Positions 1 to 9,064 are shown, counted from the stretch's first letter. The stretch: 64,000 nucleotides of DNA from an uncultured Monoglobus sp. (GCA_947624305.1 CANQKC010000003.1:56401-120400); one strand, 5' to 3'. Program-made: numbers and translations. Notes: a model not told the origin generated them from the letters alone.

Positions 1-50
1 AACCGTACAGTCCCGACAAGAAATTTTACTTTGTCCGATTTCATCGTCAT
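1..50 (-). CDS. Possible 5' end of a gene running off the window
   Basis: On the minus strand an ATG at 48-50 opens a frame that stays open to the window edge (begins MTMKSDKVKFLVGTVR). Only about 16 codons are visible. The nearest Shine-Dalgarno-like GGAG is about 20 nt upstream, which is too far to be convincing. The product is not recognisable. It would be divergent from the HTH gene at 235. The AT-rich stretch 51-234 between them would hold both promoters; I see no clean consensus promoter there. Confidence 0.25.
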   Translation of the reverse strand, partial: MTMKSDKVKFLVGTVR

Positions 51-234
51 AAAATTTTTAATATGTACTCCAAATATAATAATATGTTTTATTTTTCACA
101 TAATACTGCAAATGAATATCAAATATTATACAACAAAATGCGAATTTTGTCAATAGTAAATTTATTTACTAAACACCTTTATAAATTATATCCGTATGAT
201 ATGATAAAGAAAAAGTGAAAAGCGGTAATATAAT

Positions 235-435
235 ATGAAATATATCAAAAAAATCCGCGATCTGAGGGAGGATAACGATTTAACACAGGCTCAGGTCGCA
301 AAGCTCCTGGGCACGTCCCAGACAATGTATGCCAGATATGAGCGCGGCGCGAATGAGCTGCCCATTCATCACCTGGTCAAGCTGTGCGAAATTTATGACG
401 TGTCCGCCGACTATATCCTGGATATTGAAAAATAA
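235..435 (+). CDS. Single-domain XRE/Cro-type HTH regulator
   Basis: This 66-aa protein is essentially one Cro/C1-type helix-turn-helix domain. The recognition region is around residues 18-40 (LTQAQVAKLLGTSQTMYARYERG), followed by the usual helix 4-5 region ending YDVSADYIL. Proteins this small normally bind DNA as dimers and act as stand-alone repressors or phase regulators. No partner gene is adjacent: the next gene, bipA, is convergent and separated only by a shared terminator. The target is unknown. The family call is safe; the role is not inferable. Confidence 0.85.
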   Translation: MKYIKKIRDLREDNDLTQAQVAKLLGTSQTMYARYERGANELPIHHLVKLCEIYDVSADYILDIEK

Positions 436-456
436 AAAGCGCCCTCGGCGCTTTTT
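434..456. terminator. Bidirectional intrinsic terminator between the HTH gene and bipA
   Basis: Perfect 10-bp inverted repeat AAAAAGCGCC / GGCGCTTTTT with a CTC loop. The A/T runs at both ends let it work in both directions. It starts at the last base of the HTH stop codon and overlaps the bipA stop codon by 2 nt. Confidence 0.85.
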
Positions 457-2272
457 ATGCTTTTGCGCGCGCTTTGGCGCGCAGCTGATTGTTCAGTATC
501 TTTTTTCGTATTCTGAGATGGTTCGGCGTTACCTCCAAGAGCTCGTCGTCGGCCAGAAACTCGAGGCAGGCCTCAAGGCTCATCTGTATCGGCGGCGTGA
601 GCTTTAAGGCCTCGTCGCTGCCCGACGCGCGGGTGTTGGTTAGCTGTTTTTTCTTGCAGACATTGACGTTTATGTCCTCGGCCTTGGGATTGACGCCCAC
701 GACCATGCCCTCGTAGACCTCGACTCCGGGGCCGATAAACAGAGAGCCGCGGTCCTGAACCTTAAACAGGCCGTATCCCACGGCCTCGCCGGTCTCAAAT
801 GCGACAAGCGAGCCTGTGTGGCGGCTGTGGATCTCGCCCTTATACGGCTGATAGTCATAGAACACCGAGCTCAATATTCCCTCGCCCTTGGTGTCGGTCA
901 AAAACTCGCTTCTGTAACCCAAAAGTCCCCGCGACGGAATGAGATACTCAAGACGCATGCGCGAGCCCTGCGGCGCCATCGACTGCATCTCGCCCTTTCT
1001 GCTGCCTATTTTTTCCATGACCGCGCCCACGCTTTCCTCGGGCACGTCGATCACGAGCTTTTCGATCGGCTCGCATTTTTGGCCGTCGATCTCCTTATAA
1101 AGCACCTTGGGGGTTCCGACCATGAACTCATAGCCCTCGCGGCGCATGGTCTCGATCAGGATAGAGATATGCATCTCGCCTCTGCCCGCCACGCGGAAGC
1201 TGTCGGTGGTCTCGCCGTCGGAGACGCGCAGCGACACGTCCTTCAAAAGCTCGCGGCTGAGCCTGTCTCTTATCTGTCTTGAAGTGACAAACTTGCCGTC
1301 TCTGCCCGCGAACGGGCCGTCGTTTACAGAGAAGGTCATCTCGATCGTCGGCTCGCTTATCTTCACGAACGGCAGCGCCTCAACGCGGTCGGGCGCGCAG
1401 ATCGTGTCGCCTATGGTGATGTCGGGAATACCCGAGAAGCAGATTATGTCGCCCACCTCGGCCTCGTCAACAGCCGTGCGGCCAAGGCCGTCTATTTGAT
1501 AGAGGTTGACCATTTTGGCCTTGTAGGGCTCGTGGTTCTCGTGGTACTCGGCCACCTCAACCTCCTGGTTCTGCGTTATTCTGCCGCGCTCGATGCGGCC
1601 TATGCCTATTCTGCCGACATAGTCGTTATAGTCTATCGAGGACACCAGCATCTGAAGCGGGCCGTTCTCGTCGCCCTCGGGCGCGGGGATATAATTTTTT
1701 ATGGTCTCAAAGAGGACCTTGAGGTCCTTTCCTTCCTCATACTGCGAAAGCGACGCGGTGCCCGCTCTGCCCGAGCAGAACAATATCGGGCTTTCAAGCT
1801 GCTCGTCGTTCGCGTCAAGGTCAATAAGCAGATCGAGGATCTCGTCGGGGATCTCGTCAAGTCTCGCGTCGGGACGGTCTATCTTGTTGACCACAACGAT
1901 GACCCTGTGGTTCATCTCAAGCGCCTTTCCGAGCACAAATCTTGTCTGCGGCATGGGGCCCTCGGCGGCGTCCACCAAAAGGATTACGCCGTTCACCATC
2001 TTGAGTATGCGCTCGACCTCGCCGCTGAAATCGGCGTGTCCGGGCGTGTCGATGATATTCATCTTTATGCCTTCATAGTAAACCGAGGTGTTTTTTGAAA
2101 GGATAGTTATTCCCCTCTCGCGCTCAAGGTCGTTGCTGTCCATGACACGCTCCTCAACCACCTGATTTTCGCGGTACACGCCGCCCTGCTTGAGCATCTC
2201 GTCGACCAGCGTGGTCTTGCCGTGGTCAACGTGGGCGATTATCGCTATGTTTCTTAAATCCTCTCTTATCAT
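455..2272 (-). CDS. typA: Ribosome-associated translational GTPase BipA/TypA
   Basis: Full-length (605 aa) EF-G-like GTPase that binds ribosomes and assists 50S assembly and stress adaptation. Visible motifs are the P-loop AHVDHGKTT (about residues 14-22), RERGITI, DTPGHADF and NKIDRPDA, then beta-barrel and EF-G III/V-like domains. The BipA signature RGLLGYRSEF is in the C-terminal half. The ORF track extends 3 codons to a TTG at 2281. I prefer ATG 2272, which begins MIREDLRNIAI like family members and has AAAGGAGA upstream. It is probably monocistronic, with its own promoter at 2366-2394. Confidence 0.96.
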   Translation of the reverse strand: MIREDLRNIAIIAHVDHGKTTLVDEMLKQGGVYRENQVVEERVMDSNDLERERGITILSKNTSVYYEGIKMNIIDTPGHADFSGEVERILKMVNGVILLVDAAEGPMPQTRFVLGKALEMNHRVIVVVNKIDRPDARLDEIPDEILDLLIDLDANDEQLESPILFCSGRAGTASLSQYEEGKDLKVLFETIKNYIPAPEGDENGPLQMLVSSIDYNDYVGRIGIGRIERGRITQNQEVEVAEYHENHEPYKAKMVNLYQIDGLGRTAVDEAEVGDIICFSGIPDITIGDTICAPDRVEALPFVKISEPTIEMTFSVNDGPFAGRDGKFVTSRQIRDRLSRELLKDVSLRVSDGETTDSFRVAGRGEMHISILIETMRREGYEFMVGTPKVLYKEIDGQKCEPIEKLVIDVPEESVGAVMEKIGSRKGEMQSMAPQGSRMRLEYLIPSRGLLGYRSEFLTDTKGEGILSSVFYDYQPYKGEIHSRHTGSLVAFETGEAVGYGLFKVQDRGSLFIGPGVEVYEGMVVGVNPKAEDINVNVCKKKQLTNTRASGSDEALKLTPPIQMSLEACLEFLADDELLEVTPNHLRIRKKILNNQLRAKARAKA

Positions 2273-2333
2273 AAAAACCAAAGTCTCCTTTACGTCAGAG
2301 CCCGCGCGGATACCCGCGGGTTAAAATTTTCCA

Positions 2334-2362
2334 AAAAGAAGCGCCCGTTTAAAGCGCTTCTG
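2334..2362 (-). terminator. Terminator after ispE
   Basis: AGAAGCGC / GCGCTTCT (8 bp, 9-nt loop) followed on the minus strand by TTTTT. It lies downstream of ispE and upstream of bipA. The predicted bipA transcription start (about 2359) falls inside this hairpin, so the two signals are interleaved. Confidence 0.7.
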
Positions 2363-2365
2363 ATA

Positions 2366-2394
2366 TTATAGCACATATGAAATTGTCTGTAAAT
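2366..2394 (-). promoter_or_regulatory. Sigma-A promoter for bipA
   Basis: Minus strand: -35 TTTACA (2394-2389), 17-bp spacer, -10 TATAAT (2371-2366) with an extended TG motif one base upstream. Predicted start is near 2359, giving a roughly 85-nt 5' UTR before ATG 2272. Confidence 0.7.
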
Positions 2395-2446
2395 GCCAAA
2401 TATAATCAAAAATCACGCCGCTCGGGCCCCGCGATTGGTCATTTTC

Positions 2447-3301
2447 CTACACAACCCACAGCCCGCCGCGGTCGGGGACCGCCGCCGCGAATTTTTCCTT
2501 TGCCGCCTCCGCGGCTCCGCGGCTGTCAAATATCCCGAATACCGCGCTGCCGCTGCCGCTCATCAGGGCGTATTCCGCGCCGAGGGCCGAAAGCCGCTCC
2601 TTATACTCCGCGATCTCGGGGCAGACGGGGATCGAAACACCCTCAAACACGTTGCCCATGCTTTCAAACATTCCGCGCCTGTCGCCGCGCCTAATCGCGT
2701 CGACCAGTCTGTCAACGTCCATTCCGTCGGGCTTTTTTGAAAAATCGAGGTTTTCATAGGCCCATTTGGTTGATATGCTCTTTTCGGGCTTCGCGATAAC
2801 AAAGCTCATCGCGGGCGGATCGGGAAGCGGGGTCAGTTTCTCGCCTATGCCCTCGGCGAGGGCGCAGCAGTCCATAACGCAGAACGGCACGTCGGCGCCG
2901 AGCCTGAGCCCGATCTCAAGCCTCTTTTCGAGGGAGAGCGGATTTCCCAGAAGCTCGTCAAGCATGTTTATGACTCCGGCGGCGTCCGCGCTTCCGCCCG
3001 CCATTCCCGCGCCCATAGGCACCCGCTTTTCAATAAATATATCGCAGCCGCAGTCCGCGCCCGCGGCGGCGAGCGCGGCCTCGGCGGCCCGATAGGCTAT
3101 GTTCTCGCGGCCACGGGGCATGTCCGCGTCGCTGCCCGCGAGGACGATTTTTCCGTCGCTTCTTAGCGACACCCGGACCTCGTCTCCGAAGTCCACGCGC
3201 ATCATTACCATGCGCACCGTATGGTAGCCGCTTGGCAGCCGATCGAGCACGTCGATCGCCAGATTAATTTTCGCTTTGCAAAGTCTTGTCAATGAATTCA
3301 T
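2447..3301 (-). CDS. ispE: 4-diphosphocytidyl-2-C-methyl-D-erythritol kinase (IspE)
   Basis: GHMP-family kinase, 284 aa, normal length. It phosphorylates the 2-hydroxyl of CDP-methylerythritol in the MEP isoprenoid pathway. The N-terminal AKINLAIDVL and SGYHTV motifs are typical. The glycine-rich ATP loop PMGAGMAGGSADAAG is at about residues 95-109, and the third GHMP motif LMSGSGSAVFG is near the C terminus. The start has no obvious Shine-Dalgarno. A 21-codon ORF with a good ribosome site ends 17 nt upstream, so coupled translation is possible. A terminator follows at 2334-2362. Confidence 0.95.
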   Translation of the reverse strand: MNSLTRLCKAKINLAIDVLDRLPSGYHTVRMVMMRVDFGDEVRVSLRSDGKIVLAGSDADMPRGRENIAYRAAEAALAAAGADCGCDIFIEKRVPMGAGMAGGSADAAGVINMLDELLGNPLSLEKRLEIGLRLGADVPFCVMDCCALAEGIGEKLTPLPDPPAMSFVIAKPEKSISTKWAYENLDFSKKPDGMDVDRLVDAIRRGDRRGMFESMGNVFEGVSIPVCPEIAEYKERLSALGAEYALMSGSGSAVFGIFDSRGAAEAAKEKFAAAVPDRGGLWVV

Positions 3302-3318
3302 AATTTTTATTTACGGGT

Positions 3319-3384
3319 TTACGCGGAGCTGCGTTCCCGACGCTGTCGTTTTTCACGACGAACCAAAGCCAAAAATCTTTTCAT
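3319..3384 (-). CDS. Tiny basic ORF upstream of ispE (possible leader peptide)
   Basis: A 21-codon frame, MKRFLALVRREKRQRRERSSA, begins at ATG 3384 with AAGGGAG about 6 nt upstream and stops 17 nt before the ispE ATG. ispE lacks its own clear ribosome site, which is the main reason to take the ORF seriously. The peptide is strongly basic and resembles no family I know. It could equally be a chance ORF in the 170-nt gap. Confidence 0.3.
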   Translation of the reverse strand: MKRFLALVRREKRQRRERSSA

Positions 3385-3471
3385 AACATTTCTCCCTTAA
3401 AATTGCTGTTACCGTAATTATAACTCAAACGCGCGTTTTCGTCAACAATTTTCGCGAAATATGCGAAGGTT

Positions 3472-4848
3472 TTATTCGTTCAAAAATCTTCGCATTATGT
3501 TCCTCGCTATCGGGGCGGCGGTTCGGCCGCCGGGCGTGCCGTTGTTCTCAAGCAGCACTGCCACGCAGATCCTCGGACTTTCAGCCGGGGCGTAGCCCAC
3601 GAACCACGAATGATCCTCGCCGCTCTCGGTCTCGGCCGTGCCGGTCTTGCCCGCGACGGTGATCCCGTCGATCTGCGCCGTTGTTCCGGTACCTTCCTCA
3701 ACGACCCCGATCATCATATCCTGCACATACGCGGCGCATGCCACGCCCGCGCTCTCATAGAGCACGCTCGGACGCGTCTGGCCTATCACCGTCCCGTTCT
3801 CGGTGGTCACGGTCTCGACCAGATACGGCTTCATCATCCGTCCGCCGTTGGCTATCGCAGCTCCCATCATGGCGACGTGCAAAGGCGTCATAACAAGCCC
3901 GCCCTGACCGATCGACACTAAAGCCGCGTCGAGGTCGGTCATTCTCTTGTACTGAATTTCGCTTTTTGATGTGGGTATGTCAAATTCTATATCCTTGTTC
4001 ACGCCGAATTTTTCCGCCTCGGCTCTGACCCCGTCCGCGCCCATTTCATAGCCCAGACTGCAGAACACATAGTTGCTCGACTCCTCAAACGCGGTTTTTA
4101 TGTCAATGCTGCCGAAGGCCTCGCCTCCGTAATTGCTGACCTCGACGTCGCCCTTTTTGAACACGCCGGGATCGTCGAAGGTCTCGGTCGTCCTGCCGTT
4201 TTCGTAAACCGCGGCGGAGGTCGCTATCTTATAGGTGGAGCCCGGCGGGTAGAGGCCGCGCGTGGCGCGGGCCAGAAACGGCGAGTCGGGGTCCTCCATT
4301 ATTTCCTCCCAATCCTCCTCGATCGAGCTCGGGTCAAAATCCGGAAGGCTGACCATGGCCAAGATCTGGCCTGTCGTGGGCTCGATCGCCACGATCGCGC
4401 CGTGTCTGCCGTCAAGCTGGTCATAGGCGTACTCCTGGAGATAATCGAGGATCGTCAGATGCAGATCGTTGCCCGGGCGAATATCGCCGATAGTCAGGCC
4501 GATGTTCCCCTTGCCGATAAGGTCGCTGTCGCGGGTCATCTCAAGCTGCGTCTTGCCGTAGACCTGAGACGAATAGCCGATAACATGCGAGTACAGCCTG
4601 CCGCGCGGATAGCGGCGGATGCGCGAGCCGTCGCTGCCTATCTCGGTCTCGGCAAGAAGCTCGCCCTCGCTCGAATATATGCTGCCGCGCTTTATCTTCT
4701 GCTCGCTCTCCCACTGGCGGCGGTTGTATGAGTTGGTGTAAACGCTCTGCGCCCTGAACATATTGAACCAGAGCAGATACGAGGCCAACGCCAAAAACAG
4801 CAGCGCGATGACTACCAGAACTCTTATGATGCGCTTATTAACGTTCAT
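3472..4848 (-). CDS. Penicillin-binding protein 2-type transpeptidase (PbpA/FtsI-like)
   Basis: 458-aa class B PBP that cross-links peptidoglycan on the outer membrane face. It has one N-terminal membrane segment (residues 8-28), a short dimerisation region, and a transpeptidase domain. Catalytic motifs: STYK with Ser204, SSN (EESSNYVF), and KTG (VAGKTGTAETESG). It is shorter than FtsI/SpoVD and lacks PASTA domains, matching the PbpA form that pairs with FtsW/RodA and an FHA protein. It overlaps the upstream ftsW-like gene by 11 nt, with AAAGGGGG before ATG 4848, implying translational coupling. Confidence 0.93.
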   Translation of the reverse strand: MNVNKRIIRVLVVIALLFLALASYLLWFNMFRAQSVYTNSYNRRQWESEQKIKRGSIYSSEGELLAETEIGSDGSRIRRYPRGRLYSHVIGYSSQVYGKTQLEMTRDSDLIGKGNIGLTIGDIRPGNDLHLTILDYLQEYAYDQLDGRHGAIVAIEPTTGQILAMVSLPDFDPSSIEEDWEEIMEDPDSPFLARATRGLYPPGSTYKIATSAAVYENGRTTETFDDPGVFKKGDVEVSNYGGEAFGSIDIKTAFEESSNYVFCSLGYEMGADGVRAEAEKFGVNKDIEFDIPTSKSEIQYKRMTDLDAALVSIGQGGLVMTPLHVAMMGAAIANGGRMMKPYLVETVTTENGTVIGQTRPSVLYESAGVACAAYVQDMMIGVVEEGTGTTAQIDGITVAGKTGTAETESGEDHSWFVGYAPAESPRICVAVLLENNGTPGGRTAAPIARNIMRRFLNE

Positions 4849-6121
4849 CCCGTTCCCCCTTTCGCTCGTTCGCGGCGTTGCCTGATTCTGCCAATTCGGT
4901 CTTTGCCGAGATCGCCTGGATTATGCCCAGCGAGGCGAAGCTTATAACTATCGAGGTTCCGCCGTAGCTTATGAACGGCAGAGTTATTCCGGTCAGCGGT
5001 ATCATCTTGGTGACACCGCCGATTATTATAAAGGTCTGAAGCGCGAACATGACCGTCACGCCGAAGCTCACCGCCTTATCAAACGGGTCCTCGGCCATGA
5101 TAGATATTTTAAAGCAGCGGTACGCGATAAGGAAGAACAGCAGGATCACCGCCACTCCGCCGAAAACGCCCATTTCCTCACAGATCGCGGCGAATATGAA
5201 GTCCGAGTGCACCAGCGGGATATAATACGGCGAGCCGTTCCCGAGTCCGCTGCCGAAATAGCCGCCCGACGCGATCGCGAACAGCGACTGCGAGATCTGA
5301 TAACCCCTGTTTGAGATGTCGGACCACGGGTCGAGCCAGTTGGCTATCCTCACCTGAATATGATAGAGGAATTTCCAGCCGAGAAGGCCGATAACGACAA
5401 GCGCGATTATGTTAAGGACCAGCAGCTTGCGGTCGGGCTCATAGACGTATATCATAAACAGATAGATCGAAAACATGACGAGTATCGTGCCCCAGTCGCG
5501 CTGGAGCACCAGAAATCCCACAAAGATATATGTTATGATGAGCGCCGCCCATTTCGGGGCGACCTTGCCGAAAACGGGCTTTGACCAGCTCCCGCTCGCG
5601 TAGCAGGCGAGGCACATAATAAACAGTATCTTGGTGATCTCGGACGGCTGGAACGATATGGCGGAGCCTATCGAGATCCAGTTGCGCGAGCCGTTCACCG
5701 TGTCGCCCAGAACCAGAGTTATCAGAAACAGCAGCGTTCCGCCGATGAAATACAAATACCAGAGCTTGTTCCAGACCCTGACCTTGTAATAGACAAAATA
5801 CGCGATAAAAAACACCGCGCCGCCCGCCAGTATCCAGACGATCTGCCTGAAGCCGTAGCTCAGATCGATCCGGCACAGCAAAAGAACGCCGATGGAAATC
5901 AGCATAAACACCATCAGCATAATAAACTTGTCCCCCATGCGGCCCAGCACCAGCACTGTGTACATCGTCAAAAACAGCGCGAGCACCGCGGCGCCGGTAT
6001 AGAGAACGTTTAAGTTATAATCCTTGTTCATGAACAGCAGCAAAAACCCCAGCGCGTCAAGCAGAATGAGAAGATACGCGGGCTTGCGGTAGCTCACGGA
6101 CTTAAGGCGTTCTATTCCCAT
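4838..6121 (-). CDS. SEDS peptidoglycan glycosyltransferase (FtsW/RodA/SpoVE family)
   Basis: 427-aa polytopic membrane protein that polymerises lipid II in partnership with a class B PBP. About ten hydrophobic segments are visible. SEDS motifs include NGSRNWI, SFQPSEITKIL and the C-terminal LPFISYGGTSIV. A ribosome site (GAGGAGTG) precedes ATG 6121. The partner PBP is the overlapping next gene, and an FHA protein is 11 nt upstream. This FHA-SEDS-PBP order is a known Gram-positive module, often controlled by Ser/Thr kinases. Sequence alone cannot separate FtsW from RodA here. Confidence 0.93.
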   Translation of the reverse strand: MGIERLKSVSYRKPAYLLILLDALGFLLLFMNKDYNLNVLYTGAAVLALFLTMYTVLVLGRMGDKFIMLMVFMLISIGVLLLCRIDLSYGFRQIVWILAGGAVFFIAYFVYYKVRVWNKLWYLYFIGGTLLFLITLVLGDTVNGSRNWISIGSAISFQPSEITKILFIMCLACYASGSWSKPVFGKVAPKWAALIITYIFVGFLVLQRDWGTILVMFSIYLFMIYVYEPDRKLLVLNIIALVVIGLLGWKFLYHIQVRIANWLDPWSDISNRGYQISQSLFAIASGGYFGSGLGNGSPYYIPLVHSDFIFAAICEEMGVFGGVAVILLFFLIAYRCFKISIMAEDPFDKAVSFGVTVMFALQTFIIIGGVTKMIPLTGITLPFISYGGTSIVISFASLGIIQAISAKTELAESGNAANERKGERDER

Positions 6122-6132
6122 AGTATCACTCC

Positions 6133-6579
6133 TCAGGTTTCAAACACGAAGTTAAGGCCGCCGATCGAGATCACGTCCTCGGGATCTAAGATGACCTCGT
6201 TTAAAATGCGCTTCCCGTTGACCGACGTGCCGTTTCTGCTGCCAAGGTCCTCAAGGTACCATTCGCCCTGTTCGAACCATATTATAAGATGCTTTTGCGA
6301 TACGAACCCCTCGTTTATCACAATGTCGCAGTCGGGGCTCCTGCCGATCACCGCCTCGCCGTAAATGTTGTACCTGCGCTTTAAAGGGCGCGTCGGCTCG
6401 GTGCGCGACTTTGTCGGCCTCAGACTGGCGCAGGCCTCGTCGGCAATGCTGTTGTCCTCAAACCTGCTCATTTTTTTAACGTCAAGATATATCAGCCTGA
6501 TCACGAAAATTATAAACACATAGATTATAACCGTGAAAACATAGCTTAAGATCGTGGATATAAAGCTGTAAACCGTCAT
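6133..6579 (-). CDS. Membrane-anchored FHA-domain protein
   Basis: 148 aa: an N-terminal membrane helix (about residues 8-30), a short basic linker, then a forkhead-associated domain (about 68-148). Phosphothreonine-binding motifs are present: GRSPDCDIVI, a conserved SQKH, and LGSRNGTSVNGKRI. FHA domains recruit phosphothreonine proteins. In this context it probably ties the SEDS-PBP pair to PASTA-kinase signalling, although no kinase is in the window. AAAGGAGG precedes the start. Same operon as the two genes downstream and the SLH membrane protein upstream. Confidence 0.93.
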   Translation of the reverse strand: MTVYSFISTILSYVFTVIIYVFIIFVIRLIYLDVKKMSRFEDNSIADEACASLRPTKSRTEPTRPLKRRYNIYGEAVIGRSPDCDIVINEGFVSQKHLIIWFEQGEWYLEDLGSRNGTSVNGKRILNEVILDPEDVISIGGLNFVFET

Positions 6580-6606
6580 TGCCTTCCTCCTTTGCCGGAA
6601 AGGGCC

Positions 6607-8907
6607 TTAATACTCGTTCCAGTAATCGTCGTCCTCGCGCGAATCCGCGGCGTTCTCGTTGACTATCTTATGCTTCTTCTGCATTATGTATAATATTATC
6701 GCGAAAAGTATTCCCACGCCGAAGCATATCAGATAGAGATACACGATCGGCGGTGTTTCAAACTTCATGGTCGAAAGCGGGTTGTAAAACGCCGTGCTTG
6801 ACTTATATCCGCTCTCGCCCGCGTCAAACCCGGTCGGAGCCACCTGACACATGCGGTCAAAAAGGCGGTACAGGAACTCGGCTGCCGAAGCACGGTCAAA
6901 CCGGTTCTCGGTGCTGCACAGCGCCATGCCGTCGTTTATTATTCCCTCGCGGGCGCCAAGTGCCAGCGCGGGAAGCGACTCCTTGTCCATGTACTGGACG
7001 TCGGGATAGTTGATATAAGGGCTCGCGTACGGTCTGTCGCTGTCGTTTCCCATGTCCGGATAGTAATATCCCTTATAGTCCACAAGCAGCGCGAGGCTTT
7101 TGACAAAGCTGTCCTCAAGCCCCACCGCGGAATTGCCGTTGAACCTGAGCCCGCCCTGATCGGTGTAGAGCTGAATATCCGCCTCATCGATCGAGGCGAC
7201 GTAGACCGCCTGCGGGTCCGACTCGTCAATATCGCTGTAGTCAACTCTGGCGTCAGTGTCAACCGTGAAAAGCATTCCCGCGACGGCTCTCGCGGCGTCA
7301 TAGTTGGTGTACTGATCGTCCGGACGGAAACGCGTTCCCGTGGCCGTGAAGTAATCCTTTGAAACGAGCCGCTTGATATGGCTCTGCTCCTCCTCGCCGA
7401 GGCCGTCAATGTCCGTGATCCTCGGCTCGTTCGTCTTGGTCTTGTAAAGCCCGGCGGAGTTGGTCTTAAACTCTATCGCGCCGTTTATCGCGTCATAAAT
7501 GCCGCCGATATTGAAATCCCTGCCGTCACAGGTGTTGTAAACGCTGTCATACTCGCCGCTCGCGGGAATGGCGAAATTCACCTTGGTCGGCAGCTTCTCT
7601 ATGGCGTTTCCCTGCTCGTCGAAAAATTTGATTATATATCCGCCGCCCATCGCCGCGCCCATCTCGACCGAGAACGCGCCGTGGTTTTCGATTATCAGAT
7701 TGCAGGTCGGCTTGTCCATGATAAGGCTGTGGCTGTTGTCGCCGATCAGCACTCTCATGTTGGATATTCCCATATCGTCGTCCCCCAGGCTCCTGTCAAA
7801 CACGATCTTCGGCGGCGAATTTTCGTCAAGCCCCGTGACAATGAGCTGGACCGGCCGCACAATATCCTTGTTCGGGTGAACACCATGCAAATCGGCCAGT
7901 TCCCACAGCTCGCTGCTTGTGCGCACCGCGGCCCCCGCTGCGTCGCGGACGCTGTCCGCCGTAATCGTGACGGTGTTGCCCTCGGCCTTAAGCTCGGTTT
8001 TTGAGTTCCTGAGGCAGGCAGCCGTGATATAAGCGGCGATCTCGTTGACCGCCGGACCGTTCGGGGAGTTTTCCCCGAGCCCGCTCAATATCTCGCCGAG
8101 ATAATTTTTGTATTCCTCGATCGTGGTATAATCCGCGGTCTTCGCGTAGTCTATCTCAATGTTTGACTTGGTCTCGGTCCCGTCCTCGGCGTCCTCCAAA
8201 AAGCCCATTTTTATTATGCTGTCGTCAAGCGCCGAAACCGTGCCGATCTCCGTCGCGGCGTAGCCGCACGAGGTTCCGGCCTTTTTGAGCTTGGCGTAAT
8301 AAAGCGAGCCATTGTGCATTCCGCTTGCGGACTCGAGATACTCGGGAATGTAATGCACAATATATGTGCCGTCGCCGAATTCCGCGAAATACTGTATCTT
8401 GCAGCTTTCGGGCGAGCGGGTCCACATGGTTCCGCCCGGGTCCTGCTGCGGCGGATGATAGTTTCCGTCGGTATGGTCGATATAATACTCGTCGGCCACG
8501 CTCAGAACCGCGCCCGGGGTCGAGTCAACATCAAAGGTGTTTTTAACGCATCTACGCAGCGTCTCAGGCGTGACAAGCTTGGTGCTTCCGTATATCGGCG
8601 CGTTCGGATTGAGTCTGTCAGTCTTGCTGTATGCCAGAAACTGCCACCATATTATCTCGGACATTTTGTCGCTCCAGTTGTTCGGGTCAAGCGTCAGCTT
8701 GCCGCCGTTATCGCTCTCAAACTCGGTGGTGTAGCACGCGCCGAAGCGGCAGAGATAGCCCGAGAGCGCCGCTTTCTGCTCAAGGCTCATTGTCCCGCCG
8801 ACGCTGTGATATTCCGCGCCCTCATCGGCGCGCGCCGGCACAGACGGCAGAGCAGCCGCAAGGACAAATATTAAAATAATCAGATTGGTGATTTTTCTCG
8901 CAAACAT
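6607..8907 (-). CDS. Large secreted, membrane-tethered protein with SLH-like repeats
   Basis: 766 aa. Signal peptide at residues 1-27 (ends PARADEG), a long extracellular part, then a C-terminal membrane helix (YLYLICFGVGILFAIILYIM) and a short acidic cytoplasmic tail. Residues about 500-690 contain three degenerate SLH-like units (TRFRPDDQYTNYDAARAVAG; ENRFDRASAAEFLYRLF). The N-terminal 450 residues match nothing I recognise. It heads the operon with FHA, SEDS and PBP genes (27-nt gap to FHA), so a role in coordinating wall synthesis with the outer surface is an inference from context only. Confidence 0.75.
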   Translation of the reverse strand: MFARKITNLIILIFVLAAALPSVPARADEGAEYHSVGGTMSLEQKAALSGYLCRFGACYTTEFESDNGGKLTLDPNNWSDKMSEIIWWQFLAYSKTDRLNPNAPIYGSTKLVTPETLRRCVKNTFDVDSTPGAVLSVADEYYIDHTDGNYHPPQQDPGGTMWTRSPESCKIQYFAEFGDGTYIVHYIPEYLESASGMHNGSLYYAKLKKAGTSCGYAATEIGTVSALDDSIIKMGFLEDAEDGTETKSNIEIDYAKTADYTTIEEYKNYLGEILSGLGENSPNGPAVNEIAAYITAACLRNSKTELKAEGNTVTITADSVRDAAGAAVRTSSELWELADLHGVHPNKDIVRPVQLIVTGLDENSPPKIVFDRSLGDDDMGISNMRVLIGDNSHSLIMDKPTCNLIIENHGAFSVEMGAAMGGGYIIKFFDEQGNAIEKLPTKVNFAIPASGEYDSVYNTCDGRDFNIGGIYDAINGAIEFKTNSAGLYKTKTNEPRITDIDGLGEEEQSHIKRLVSKDYFTATGTRFRPDDQYTNYDAARAVAGMLFTVDTDARVDYSDIDESDPQAVYVASIDEADIQLYTDQGGLRFNGNSAVGLEDSFVKSLALLVDYKGYYYPDMGNDSDRPYASPYINYPDVQYMDKESLPALALGAREGIINDGMALCSTENRFDRASAAEFLYRLFDRMCQVAPTGFDAGESGYKSSTAFYNPLSTMKFETPPIVYLYLICFGVGILFAIILYIMQKKHKIVNENAADSREDDDYWNEY

Positions 8908-9034
8908 ATTTTTTCCTCTGTTATTGAAATTTGTTACAATATATCATGGTAATTATAGCACAGATCAAAAAATTTTTCAATATCTATTTTAAATATATTA
9001 TGTCGGCCATCCGCCTTCCCTCGGGCAAAAGGCC

Positions 9035-9064
9035 GACAAAAAAAGGAACCCCGAAGGGTTCCTT
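9035..9064 (-). terminator. Terminator of the cohesin-SLH gene
   Basis: AAGGAACCC / GGGTTCCTT (9 bp, CGAA tetraloop at 9052-9055) followed on the minus strand by an eight-T run. It lies 25 nt after the cohesin-SLH stop. A second inverted repeat, TGTCGGCC (9001-9008) / GGCCGACA (9031-9038), sits just beyond. The remaining gap to 8907 is AT-rich and empty. Confidence 0.85.

Noticed and set aside
818-2098. Long plus-strand ORFs inside bipA
   Set aside because: Shadows of a highly conserved minus-strand gene; no ribosome sites or family features. The same applies to long antisense ORFs in nadE, recQ, mtaB, tuf and fusA.
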